From: Azospirillum sp. TSH64
GTDB taxonomy: Bacteria > Pseudomonadota > Alphaproteobacteria > Azospirillales > Azospirillaceae
Reading direction: 5' to 3'
Assembly: GCF_003116035.1 (NCBI RefSeq)
Contig: NZ_LGQW01000015.1
Span: 453,146 to 517,145, forward strand
Length of the DNA stretch: 64,000 nt
Below the pieces are notes generated by a model that saw only the letters and a list, made by a program, of their open reading frames with translations, had not been told where the DNA came from and did not search any database. Shown one piece after another: positions 19,335 to 27,813 of this stretch; within the stretch, counting starts at the first letter, position 1; every line of letters starts with the position of its first letter. A program made the translations under genes and the position numbers.

Positions 19335-19365
19335 AATAAAACACAAAAAGAAATAGTGTTTTATT
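19335..19365. promoter_or_regulatory. 10-bp perfect inverted repeat upstream of the first Dpp-type operon
   Basis: AATAAAACAC (19335-19344) and GTGTTTTATT (19356-19365) are exact inverted complements with an 11-base A-rich spacer. The dyad lies in a very AT-rich patch (about 19305-19365) 93 bases before the binding-protein start and 118 bases after the XRE-cupin stop. It could be an operator for the importer operon or a weak hairpin at the end of the regulator transcript. The low GC of the stem and lack of a clean U-run favour an operator. Confidence 0.5.
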
Positions 19366-19457
19366 CGCCTCCCGTCCTCCGGGCCATCCTGTTCCGGGCC
19401 ATCGTGCAAACCCTCACCGGCCCTCGACCCGGTGGGACAGATCAGCAAGGTCATGCC

Positions 19458-21074
19458 ATGACGTCCATTGTTTCCCGTTTCGTCCTGCTGCGCGCCACGG
19501 TGCTGGCCGCCGGTGTGGCCTCCCTGTTTGGCGGCGCGGCATTCGCCGGGACGCCGCAGGACGGCGGCACGCTGACCGCCATCGTCCAGCCCGAGCCGGT
19601 CACCCTGACCTCGGCGATCAACACGGCGGCGCCGACCGGCTTCATCAGCGGCAACGTCTTCGACGGCCTGATCGATTACGACCTCGACCTCAACCCCAAG
19701 CCGGCCCTGGCCGAGCGATGGGAGGTGGCGCCCGACGGCCTGTCCATCACCTTCTTCCTGCGCAAGGACGTGACCTGGCACGACGGGCATCCCTTCACCG
19801 CCGCCGACGTGAAATGGACGCTGGAGAATGTCTGGAAGACGATCCACCCGCGCAACCAAGCGACCTTCGGGCGGGTGACGCGGGTCGACACGCCGGACGA
19901 CCATACGGTCATCCTGCGCCTCAGCGAGCCGTCGCTGGCCATCCTCAGTTCGGTCAATTCCAACGGCGCGCAGGTACTGCCCAAGCATCTGTACGAAGGG
20001 ACCGACGTCCTCAACAATCCCTACAACCTGAAGCCGGTCGGCACCGGCGCCTTCGTCTTCAAGGAATGGAGCAAGGGCAATTACCTGATCCTGGAGCGCA
20101 ACCCGAACTATTGGGACAAGGGCAAGCCCCATCTCGACCGGGTCGTCTTCAAGGTGATCCCCGACGCCGCCGCCCGCGCCGCGGCGCTGGAGAAGGGGGA
20201 CGTGCAGTATGCGGTCTTCAGCCCGGTGCCGCTGAAGGATGCCGAGCGTCTGGGCAAGCTGCCGAACCTGAAGATCGAAACGCGCGGCTACGAGTGGATC
20301 TCGCCCTGGCTGTTCTTCGACCTGAACGTCGACAACAAATATCTGAAGGATGTGCGGGTCCGCCGCGCCATCGCCCACGCCATCGACCGCAAGGCGATCT
20401 CCAACATCGTCTGGTACGGCTTCGCCAAGCCGGCGATCAGCCCGGTGCCCTCGACGCTTCCCGCCTTCCACGACGCCACCGTTCCGCAATACGAGTTCGA
20501 CGTCAAAAAGGCCGAGGCGCTGCTGGACGAGGCCGGCTACAAGCGCGGCCCGGACGGGGTGCGCTTCGCGCTGACCCATGACTTCATCCCCTATGGCGAC
20601 GACTACAAGCGCACCGGCGAGTATCTGAAGCAGGCGCTGAAGCGCGTCGGCATCGAAGTGACGATCCGCAGCCAGGACACCGCCGCCTTCACCAAGCGCG
20701 TCTACGGCGACCGCGACTTCGACATTTCCAGCGCCTGGTTCGCCGCCTTCTCCGACCCGCAGGTCGGGGTGACGCGCGCCTACTGGTCGGGCTGGGTCGG
20801 CAAGAACACGCCCTGGACCAACGGCTCGGGATACCGCAACCCGGAGGTCGACGCCCTGATCGCCCAGGCCCAGGGGCAGGCGCGCCAGGAGGACCGCATC
20901 GCAACCTTCAAGAAGATCCAGCAGATCGTCCAGACCGACCTGCCGTCGATCCCGCTGGCGGAACTGAAGTTCTTCTCGGTCCACGCCGCGAACCTGAAGG
21001 ACGTGGTGACCCACGGCGACCAGATCTACGGCTCGCTGAAGGACGCCTGGTTCGACAAGGCGGCATCGAACTGA
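19458..21074 (+). CDS. Peptide/nickel-type (DppA/SBP_bac_5) ABC transporter substrate-binding protein
   Basis: 538 residues from the ATG at 19458, seven bases after AAGG. A Sec signal peptide ends near AAFAG (residues 25-32). The SBP family 5 fold is shown by PQDGGTLTAIVQPEP at the mature N-terminus, SITFFLRKDVTWHDGHPFTAADV and NPVGTGAF-like KPVGTGAFVFKEW. It heads a seven-gene operon with its own permeases and ATPases. The ligand is unknown; the neighbouring flavin monooxygenase genes and paralogous importer suggest an organosulfur compound. The two other binding proteins in the window are close paralogues. Confidence 0.9.
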   Translation: MTSIVSRFVLLRATVLAAGVASLFGGAAFAGTPQDGGTLTAIVQPEPVTLTSAINTAAPTGFISGNVFDGLIDYDLDLNPKPALAERWEVAPDGLSITFFLRKDVTWHDGHPFTAADVKWTLENVWKTIHPRNQATFGRVTRVDTPDDHTVILRLSEPSLAILSSVNSNGAQVLPKHLYEGTDVLNNPYNLKPVGTGAFVFKEWSKGNYLILERNPNYWDKGKPHLDRVVFKVIPDAAARAAALEKGDVQYAVFSPVPLKDAERLGKLPNLKIETRGYEWISPWLFFDLNVDNKYLKDVRVRRAIAHAIDRKAISNIVWYGFAKPAISPVPSTLPAFHDATVPQYEFDVKKAEALLDEAGYKRGPDGVRFALTHDFIPYGDDYKRTGEYLKQALKRVGIEVTIRSQDTAAFTKRVYGDRDFDISSAWFAAFSDPQVGVTRAYWSGWVGKNTPWTNGSGYRNPEVDALIAQAQGQARQEDRIATFKKIQQIVQTDLPSIPLAELKFFSVHAANLKDVVTHGDQIYGSLKDAWFDKAASN

Positions 21075-21076
21075 TC

Positions 21077-22090
21077 ATGGCCGGATTCTCGATGCCTGTG
21101 GGCAGGGTTGGCCGGCGGCGGCTCCGCTTCTGGGCGGGGAGGCTGGTTCACATGGCGCTGGTCGTGCTCGGCATCGCCGTCGTCAACTTCTTCCTGCTGC
21201 ACCTGGCCCCCGGCGACGCGGCCCAGGTGCTGGCGGGGGAGGCGGGATCGGCAACGCCGGAATACATGGCGGCCCTGCGCCGCCAGTTCGGGCTGGACCA
21301 GCCGCTGCCGGTCCAGTTCGTCCAGTATCTCGGCAACCTGCTGACCTTCAACCTCGGTTTCTCCTTCCGGCATGGCCTGCCGGTGCTGGAGCTGATCGGA
21401 CAGCGGCTGCCGGCCACCCTGCTGCTGATGACCGCCAGCATCGGGTTCGCCGTGCTGGCCGGATCGGCGCTCGGCGTGGTCGCCGCGCGCAACGCCGGTC
21501 GGCTGGCGGATACGCTGATCTCGACGCTGGCCCTGCTGTTCTATGCCACGCCGGTGTTCTGGATCGGACTGGTGCTGGTGGTGGTCTTCTCGGTCGGTCT
21601 GGACTGGCTGCCGGTCGGCGGCATGACCAGCGTCGAGGCCGGCTATGGCGGCTGGGACCATGTCAAGGATGTGGCCCGTCATCTGGTGCTGCCGGCGGCG
21701 ACCCTCGGGCTGTTCTACCTCGCCATCTACACCCGCCTGATGCGGGCGGCGATGCTGGAGGTGACGACCCAGGACTTCGTCCGCACCGCCGTCGCCAAGG
21801 GGTTGAGGCCGCGCCGCATCGCGCTGCGCCACGTGCTGCGCAACGCGCTGCTGCCCGTCGTGACCATGCTCGGGGTGCAGGTCGGCTCGATCCTCGGCGG
21901 GGCGGTGCTGGTGGAGACCATCTTCGCCTGGCCGGGGCTGGGCCGCCTCGCCTTCGAGGCGCTGTTCCAACGCGACCTGAACCTGCTGCTCGGCATCCTG
22001 CTGTGCAGTTCGGCGGTGGTCGTGGTCGTCAATCTCGCGGTCGATCTCCTCTACACGGTGCTCGATCCGCGCATCGAGCTTGCCAGATGA
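21077..22090 (+). CDS. Dpp-type ABC transporter permease (DppB family)
   Basis: 337-residue inner-membrane permease with about six hydrophobic segments. The family markers are the N-terminal LAPGDAAQVLAGEAGSATPE loop and the EAA coupling segment around FVRTAVAKGLRPRRIALRHV. It starts two bases after the binding-protein stop and pairs with the DppC-type permease whose start overlaps its stop (ATGA). Confidence 0.9.
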   Translation: MAGFSMPVGRVGRRRLRFWAGRLVHMALVVLGIAVVNFFLLHLAPGDAAQVLAGEAGSATPEYMAALRRQFGLDQPLPVQFVQYLGNLLTFNLGFSFRHGLPVLELIGQRLPATLLLMTASIGFAVLAGSALGVVAARNAGRLADTLISTLALLFYATPVFWIGLVLVVVFSVGLDWLPVGGMTSVEAGYGGWDHVKDVARHLVLPAATLGLFYLAIYTRLMRAAMLEVTTQDFVRTAVAKGLRPRRIALRHVLRNALLPVVTMLGVQVGSILGGAVLVETIFAWPGLGRLAFEALFQRDLNLLLGILLCSSAVVVVVNLAVDLLYTVLDPRIELAR

Positions 22091-22968
22091 GCATCGCCCA
22101 ATCCGTCCTTCCCGCTGCGGAGGAGCGGCCCGTCCGCCGCGGCCTGTTCGCCCGCCTGCTGCGCCGGCCGTCGGCGGTCGCCGGGCTGGCGCTGCTCGGC
22201 GCCATCCTCGCCATGGCGGCGCTGGCCGACGTCGTCTATCCGGCCGATCCGCTCGACATGGTGGGCACGCCCTTCCTCTGGCCGGGCGCCGATCCCGATT
22301 TCCCGCTCGGCACCGACATGATGGGGCGCGACATCGCCGCCGGCATCTTCCACGGCGCGCGGGTGTCGCTGCTGATCGGCGGGGTGGCGACGCTGGTGTC
22401 GCTGGTCATCGGCGTCGGCGTCGGCGCCATCGCCGGCTTCTTCCGGGGCCGTGCCGATCACGCACTGATGCATGTGACCGAGCTGTTCCAGACCATCCCG
22501 CCCTTCCTGTTCGCCATCGTCATCGTCGCCATCCTGCAACCGACCATGACCACGGTGGTACTCGCCATCGGACTGACCTCCTGGCCCAGCCTGGCCCGGC
22601 TGGTGCGGGCGGAGGTGCTGCGCCTGCGCGACGGCGAAATGGTCCAGGCCAGCATCGTGCTCGGCCTGTCGGATGCGCGCATCATCCTGACCCATGTGCT
22701 GCCCAACGTGCTGGCGCCGATCGTCGTGTCGGCCTCGATCATGGTGGCGTCGGCGATCCTGACGGAATCGAGCCTCGCCTTCCTGGGCTTGGGCGATCCC
22801 AACATCGTCAGCTGGGGCAGCATGGTCGGCGCCGGCCGCGAGGTGCTGCGCACCGACTGGTACGTCGCGACATTGCCGGGCCTCGCCATCGTCGCGGCAG
22901 TGCTGGCCCTGAACCTGCTCGGCGACGGGCTGAACGATGCTCTCGATCCCAGGCAGAACCGCCGATGA
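22087..22968 (+). CDS. Dpp-type ABC transporter permease (DppC family)
   Basis: 293 residues. The ATG at 22087 overlaps the preceding stop. Features of DppC proteins are the FPLGTDMMGRDIAAGIFHGARV segment after the first membrane helix, the coupling loop around LGLSDARIILTHVLPNVLAP, and SSLAFLGLGDPN-like ESSLAFLGLGDPNIVSWG. It forms the transmembrane pore together with the DppB-type subunit. Confidence 0.9.
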   Translation: MSIAQSVLPAAEERPVRRGLFARLLRRPSAVAGLALLGAILAMAALADVVYPADPLDMVGTPFLWPGADPDFPLGTDMMGRDIAAGIFHGARVSLLIGGVATLVSLVIGVGVGAIAGFFRGRADHALMHVTELFQTIPPFLFAIVIVAILQPTMTTVVLAIGLTSWPSLARLVRAEVLRLRDGEMVQASIVLGLSDARIILTHVLPNVLAPIVVSASIMVASAILTESSLAFLGLGDPNIVSWGSMVGAGREVLRTDWYVATLPGLAIVAAVLALNLLGDGLNDALDPRQNRR

Positions 22969-24017
22969 CCCAATTCCCTCAACCCGTTCTGGCCCAGCCC
23001 GTTCTGGAGGTGGAGGATCTGTCCATCCGCTTCCAGGAGCGCGGGCGCAGCCTGCTGGCGGTGCGCAACCTGTCCTTCCAGGTGGCGCGCGGCGAGACGC
23101 TGGCCATCGTCGGCGAGTCCGGCTGCGGCAAGTCGATCACCGCGCTGGCCCTTCTCGGCCTCGTTCCACCGCCGGGCCGCGCCGAGGGCAAGGCGATCCG
23201 GCTGGAGGGACGCAACCTGCTGGGGCTCGGTCAGGAGGCTCTGCGCGATGTCCGCGGCCGCCGCATCGCCATGGTCTTCCAGGAACCGATGACCACGCTC
23301 AACCCGGTGCTGACCATCGGCGAACAGATCGTCGAAACCATCCGCGACCATGAACCGGTGAGCCGCCGCGAGGCCCGCGACCGCGCGCTGACGCTGCTGG
23401 AGCGCGTCCACATCCCCGACCCGGTCCGCCGCTTCGGCGAGCACCCGCACCGGCTGTCCGGCGGGATGCGCCAGCGGGTGGTGATCGCCATGGCGCTGGC
23501 CTGCAACCCGGCGGTTCTGGTCGCCGATGAGCCGACGACGGCGCTCGACGTCACCATCCAGGCGCAGATTCTCGACCTGATCGACGAGCTGAAGCAGGGC
23601 GGCATGGGCGTCGTCCTCATCACCCACGATCTGGGCGTCGTCGCCGGCCATGCCGAGCGGGTGCTGGTGATGTATGCCGGCCGCAAGGTCGAGGAGCGCG
23701 CCGCCGCCGACCTGTTCGCAACCCCGCTGCACCCTTACACCCGCGGCCTGATCGCCGCCCGCCCGCGCCGCCGCGTCGAGGGCGGGGAGCGTCCCCGGCT
23801 GGTCGAGATACCCGGCACCGTGCCGTCGCTGGCGGCGATGCCGCCGGGCTGCGCCTTCGCCCCGCGCTGCGCGCTGGCGACGGAGGATTGCACCGCGGCC
23901 GAACCGCCCCTGACAGTGCTCAAGAACACATTGTTGGAAGACGGGCAGGTCGCCTGCCTTCGCGTCGGAGACTTCCTTGCCCCAAGCCGCAGCCTTCCCC
24001 ATGCCCGCCTCGCCTGA
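22965..24017 (+). CDS. Dpp-type ABC transporter ATP-binding protein (DppD family)
   Basis: 350 residues, ATGA overlap with the preceding gene. Walker A GESGCGKS, signature [16 protein letters not shown], Walker [15 protein letters not shown], switch ITHDLGVV. The C-terminal oligopeptide/dipeptide extension carries Cys residues ([15 protein letters not shown]) that in this family can ligate an Fe-S cluster. The SGGMRQR signature marks it as the D-type partner of the next gene. Confidence 0.9.
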   Translation: MTQFPQPVLAQPVLEVEDLSIRFQERGRSLLAVRNLSFQVARGETLAIVGESGCGKSITALALLGLVPPPGRAEGKAIRLEGRNLLGLGQEALRDVRGRRIAMVFQEPMTTLNPVLTIGEQIVETIRDHEPVSRREARDRALTLLERVHIPDPVRRFGEHPHRLSGGMRQRVVIAMALACNPAVLVADEPTTALDVTIQAQILDLIDELKQGGMGVVLITHDLGVVAGHAERVLVMYAGRKVEERAAADLFATPLHPYTRGLIAARPRRRVEGGERPRLVEIPGTVPSLAAMPPGCAFAPRCALATEDCTAAEPPLTVLKNTLLEDGQVACLRVGDFLAPSRSLPHARLA

Positions 24018-25017
24018 CCCCGTGCGGCCCGATGCCGGGCAGGGAGACCCGCTGCTGGCGGTCGAAGACCTCGTCGTCCGCTACGACACGCCGCATGGCG
24101 TCGTCCATGCGGTGGACGGGGTGTCGCTGACCGTCGGGCGGAGCGAGACGCTCGGCCTCGTGGGCGAGTCCGGCTGCGGGAAATCGACGCTCGGCCGGGC
24201 GATCCTGCGGCTGATCGAGCCGGCCGCCGGCCGCATCCGTCTGGACGGCGACGATCTGTCCGGCAAGAGCCGGGCGGCGCTGCGCCCGATCCGGCGCAAG
24301 TTGCAGATGGTTTTCCAGGATCCGTTCGGCTCGCTCGATCCCCGCTGGACCGTCGGGCAGCTGCTGGCCGAACCGCTGCACGTCCACGGCATCGGCCGGC
24401 GGTCGGAGCGGCGCGACCGCGTTGCCGAGCTGCTCGCCCGCGTCGGCTTGCCCGCGGATGCAGCCTCGCGCCATCCGCACGAGTTTTCCGGCGGCCAGCG
24501 CCAGCGCATCGGCATCGCCCGCGCGCTTGCCCTGTCGCCGGCGCTGGTGGTCTGCGACGAGCCGGTGTCGGCGCTCGACGTCTCGGTGCAGGCGCAGATC
24601 CTCAATCTGCTGGACGATCTGCAACGCGATCTCGGCGTCGCCTTCCTGTTCATCAGCCACGACCTGTCGGTGGTCGAACACATCGCCGACCGGGTCGGCG
24701 TGATGTATCTCGGCCGCATCGTCGAGACCGCCCCGCGCGCGGCGCTGTGGCGGCGTCCACTGCACCCCTATACCCGGGCGCTGTTCGATGCGGTCCCCGA
24801 TCTGGACCGGCCGGCGGAGCGGCGGACGCGGGCGGCGCTGACCGGCGACCTGCCCAGCGCCTTCGCGCCGCCGGCCGGCTGCCGTTTCCACACCCGCTGC
24901 CCCCTTGCGGTCGAGCGGTGCCGCCATGAGGCGCCATCGCTGCGTGCCGTCGGCGACGCGGACCACCTCGTCGCCTGTCACCTTGCCGAGCCCCCGTCGA
25001 AAACCGATCTTGTCTGA
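24001..25017 (+). CDS. Dpp-type ABC transporter ATP-binding protein (DppF family)
   Basis: 338 residues. The ATG at 24001 lies inside the end of the DppD-type gene (17-base overlap); a TTG at 23977 is the only in-frame alternative. Walker [16 protein letters not shown], signature [15 protein letters not shown], Walker [14 protein letters not shown], and a C-terminal Cys motif ([14 protein letters not shown]). The [15 protein letters not shown] form is typical of the F subunit. Completes the importer. Confidence 0.9.
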   Translation: MPASPDPVRPDAGQGDPLLAVEDLVVRYDTPHGVVHAVDGVSLTVGRSETLGLVGESGCGKSTLGRAILRLIEPAAGRIRLDGDDLSGKSRAALRPIRRKLQMVFQDPFGSLDPRWTVGQLLAEPLHVHGIGRRSERRDRVAELLARVGLPADAASRHPHEFSGGQRQRIGIARALALSPALVVCDEPVSALDVSVQAQILNLLDDLQRDLGVAFLFISHDLSVVEHIADRVGVMYLGRIVETAPRAALWRRPLHPYTRALFDAVPDLDRPAERRTRAALTGDLPSAFAPPAGCRFHTRCPLAVERCRHEAPSLRAVGDADHLVACHLAEPPSKTDLV

Positions 25018-25039
25018 TCCGACAGAAGGAACCGTTCCC

Positions 25040-25588
25040 ATGGCCCGTGTCCGCAACATCGAAATCGAGGACGTCAGCGGCGAAGCACGCGCCGTCTACG
25101 AGCGCATCCAGCGCGACTACGGCCCCTTCGGCAACATGTTGCGCGTCTTCGCCCACCGCCCGCCGGCCTTGCGGCATGTCTTCGGGCTGCTGCTGGAGTC
25201 CGCCTCCGACGCGGTGATCTCCAAACGGCATCTGGAGATCGTGCTGGTGACCGCGTCGAAGGCGGCGGCCTGTGCCTACTGCGTCGCGCACCATGCCCCG
25301 CGTCTGGTCGAGCAGGGCCTGCCTGCCGAGACGGTGGAGCGGATCCTGGAGCCGGACGTGCCGGGGCTCGACCCGGTGGACCGTCTGGTCCGGGACTATG
25401 CGGCGCAGGTCACCCGCGACCCGGCACGGGTGAGCGACGCCCTGTTCGCCCGTCTGCGCGAGCATTTCAGCGAGGAGCAGGTGGTCGAACTGACGCTGCG
25501 CACCGCGCTCTGCGCCTTCTTCAACCGGTTCAACGAGGCGCTGGGGATCGAGATTGAGGACGACGCCCTGACGCTGCCGCTTGCCTGA
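25040..25588 (+). CDS. Carboxymuconolactone decarboxylase/AhpD-like protein
   Basis: 182 residues from the ATG at 25040, nine bases after AGAAGGA. It contains the AhpD redox motif in the form CAYCVAHH (Cys78, Cys81, His85), so it is more probably a thiol peroxidase-like or disulfide-handling protein than a true decarboxylase. AhpD-like proteins recur beside organosulfur and alkylperoxide genes; a role in handling oxidised or reactive products of the imported compound is plausible but inferred. It lies between the importer and an aldo/keto reductase. Confidence 0.82.
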   Translation: MARVRNIEIEDVSGEARAVYERIQRDYGPFGNMLRVFAHRPPALRHVFGLLLESASDAVISKRHLEIVLVTASKAAACAYCVAHHAPRLVEQGLPAETVERILEPDVPGLDPVDRLVRDYAAQVTRDPARVSDALFARLREHFSEEQVVELTLRTALCAFFNRFNEALGIEIEDDALTLPLA

Positions 25589-25721
25589 ATGGCGGGACGG
25601 CTGTTCCATTGGTCTCGGCGCAGGGATCGGTCGCGCGGAGTGCGCCCAAGGCTGCCGGCCAAGGGGGCCGCCGGCCGGGGATTCGCAGGGTGAGGCTTCG
25701 AGCCAAGGGAGATTTGGGGAC

Positions 25722-26756
25722 ATGGTCGATTACCGCAATCTTGGCCGAAGCGGACTGAAGGTTCCGCCGCTGGCGCTGGGCACCATGATGTTCGGCGGGC
25801 AAGCCGACGAGGCGACCGCCCACCGCATCATCGCGAAGGCGCGGGCGCAGGGATTCACCTTCATCGACACCGCCGACGTCTATCATCAGGGCGCGTCGGA
25901 GCGGGTGGTCGGAAGCGCGATCCGCGGCGACCGCGACGCCTGGGTGCTGGCGACCAAGTTCGCCAACCCGATGGGGGAGGGGCCGAACAGCAGGGGCATC
26001 TCGCGCAAGTGGATCGTCGAAGCGGTGGAGAACAGCCTGCGCCGCCTCGGCACCGACTACATCGACATCGCCTATATCCACCGGGCGCCGCTCGATGCAC
26101 CGCTGGACGAGGCGGTGCGGGCGATCGCCGATCTGATTCGGGCCGGCAAGCTGCGCTATTTCGGCCTGTCCAACTTCAGCGGCTGGCGGATCGCCGAGAT
26201 CGTTCATCTGGCCGACGCCCACGGCATCGACCGGCCGGTGGCGAGCCAGCCGCTCTACAACATCGTCGACCGCAAGGCGGAGGTGGAGCAGCTTCCGGCC
26301 GCGGGCCATTACGGGATCGGCGTCGTCTCCTACTCGCCGCTCGCCCGGGGCGTGCTGACCGGCAAATATGTTCCCGGGGCGGCACCGGCGCCGGACACCC
26401 GGGCCGGCCGGGCCGACCGCCGCATCCTCGAAACCGAATGGCGCCCGGAATCCCTGGCCATCGCCCAGGAAATCCAGAACCATGCGGCCGCCCGCGGCAT
26501 CTCCGCCGCCGATTTCGCACTGGCCTGGGTGTTGAACAACCGGCTGGTCACCGCCGCCATCGCCGGCCCCCGCACCGAGGAACAGTGGGACGCCTATGTG
26601 CGGGCGCTCGATTACCGCTTCACCGCCGAGGACGAGGCGCTGGTCGACCGTCTGGTGTCGACGGGCAATGCGTCCACCCCCGGCTACAACGACCCCGGCT
26701 ATCCGGTCGAGGGCCGCGTCCCGCGCATCCAGGCGGCCGGCCCGGTGCCGGACTAA
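25722..26756 (+). CDS. Aldo/keto reductase
   Basis: 344-residue NADPH-type TIM-barrel oxidoreductase, ATG at 25722 after GGGGA. The catalytic tetrad is visible: Asp and Tyr in FIDTADVYHQG, Lys in LATKFANP and His in YIHRAP. The cofactor-binding C-terminal region is VAIAGPRT-like (AAIAGPRTEEQW). It is the last gene of the operon and converges on the ketopantoate-reductase-like gene. Substrate unknown; it may reduce the aldehyde left after monooxygenase desulfonation. Confidence 0.88.
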   Translation: MVDYRNLGRSGLKVPPLALGTMMFGGQADEATAHRIIAKARAQGFTFIDTADVYHQGASERVVGSAIRGDRDAWVLATKFANPMGEGPNSRGISRKWIVEAVENSLRRLGTDYIDIAYIHRAPLDAPLDEAVRAIADLIRAGKLRYFGLSNFSGWRIAEIVHLADAHGIDRPVASQPLYNIVDRKAEVEQLPAAGHYGIGVVSYSPLARGVLTGKYVPGAAPAPDTRAGRADRRILETEWRPESLAIAQEIQNHAAARGISAADFALAWVLNNRLVTAAIAGPRTEEQWDAYVRALDYRFTAEDEALVDRLVSTGNASTPGYNDPGYPVEGRVPRIQAAGPVPD

Positions 26757-26781
26757 CGGGGTGTTTGCCGCCGATGGCGAT

Positions 26782-26804
26782 GCAGGGGTTAAAAAAAGAC
26801 CTGC
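26782..26804. terminator. Possible bidirectional hairpin between convergent operons
   Basis: GCAGG (26782-26786) and CCTGC (26800-26804) flank a 13-base A-rich loop in the 55-base gap between two convergent genes. The stem is short, but the position between operon ends makes a terminator role possible. Confidence 0.25.
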
Positions 26805-26811
26805 GGCGCCG

Positions 26812-27813
26812 TCACCGGCGCAGGGACCGGTCCAGGCCGCGCAGAATCGGCAGGACGATGTCGATGACCGGCGTCGGAACGGACCGCTCCCTGGCATAGG
26901 CCTGCACTTGGCCGAGCAGGCATTCGACCTCGGTGGCGCGGCCGTGCAGGACATCCTGCAGCATGGAAGGCCGGGTTTCCGAGCGCGTGGCTGCCCACCC
27001 CATCGTATCGTCGGCATCGGCGTGCTGGGTCAGATCATAGCCGAGCGCCCGAGCGGTGTCGGCCACCTCGCCGGCGATGCGCCGCCCGAGGTCCGCCAGC
27101 TCGGGGTCGGCGGCCCGGTCCTTCGCCGACAATCGGGTCAGGGCGGCCAGCGGGTTGCCCGGCGCGTTGACCAGCAGCTTGAGCCAGATGTCGGTCCGGA
27201 TGTCGGTCGACAGCAGGGCGGGCATGCCGGCGGCGGTGAACAACTCGACCAGTCCGCGGGCCCGTGGGCTGTCGCCGCCGTCAGGCTCGCCGATGATGAA
27301 CCGGTTGTGTGCGCCATGCACGACGACGCCCGGCTCGACGATCTCGTTGGGCGACATCACGACCCCGCCCAACGTCCGCGCCGGCCCGACGTTTCGCCAG
27401 AGCGCGGCGTCAGGATCGAGCAGCGGCAGCGGACCGCCGCTCTCCCGCAGGCCGCCTTCCCGCAGGCCGTGGTTCCACCACCACGGGATTCCGTTCAGCA
27501 GGAAGACCGCGACTCCCTCGGGAGCCAGCAGCCGGGCGAGAGCGCCTGCCGCCGCTGGGAGGGCCGGCGCCTTCAGCGTGACGACGACGACGTCCTGCGG
27601 CGGCAGGGTCGACGGATCGTCGGTCGCCACCGGCACCGCGACGCGGAACTCTTCCCGATCGCTCCGGAAGGTGAGGCCGCGCTCGCGCATCGCGGCCAGG
27701 TGAGGACCGCGCGCGATGACGGAGACGTTGGGGACACCGGCGCGCAGCAACCTCGCCGCCACATGGCTGCCCACCGCGCCGGCCCCGAAGATGCAGATCC
27801 GTGGGGCGGTCAT
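26812..27813 (-). CDS. Ketopantoate reductase-like (ApbA/PanE family) dehydrogenase
   Basis: 333 residues with an N-terminal NAD(P)-binding FGAGAVGSHVAARLL motif and a C-terminal helical ApbA_C domain (DIWLKLLVNAPGNPLAALTR). True ketopantoate reductases have similar folds, but being the last gene of an 11-gene sulfur-type operon suggests another 2-oxo or 2-hydroxy acid as substrate. The ATG at 27813 overlaps the stop of the rhodanese gene (ATGA). Confidence 0.83.
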   Translation of the reverse strand: MTAPRICIFGAGAVGSHVAARLLRAGVPNVSVIARGPHLAAMRERGLTFRSDREEFRVAVPVATDDPSTLPPQDVVVVTLKAPALPAAAGALARLLAPEGVAVFLLNGIPWWWNHGLREGGLRESGGPLPLLDPDAALWRNVGPARTLGGVVMSPNEIVEPGVVVHGAHNRFIIGEPDGGDSPRARGLVELFTAAGMPALLSTDIRTDIWLKLLVNAPGNPLAALTRLSAKDRAADPELADLGRRIAGEVADTARALGYDLTQHADADDTMGWAATRSETRPSMLQDVLHGRATEVECLLGQVQAYARERSVPTPVIDIVLPILRGLDRSLRR

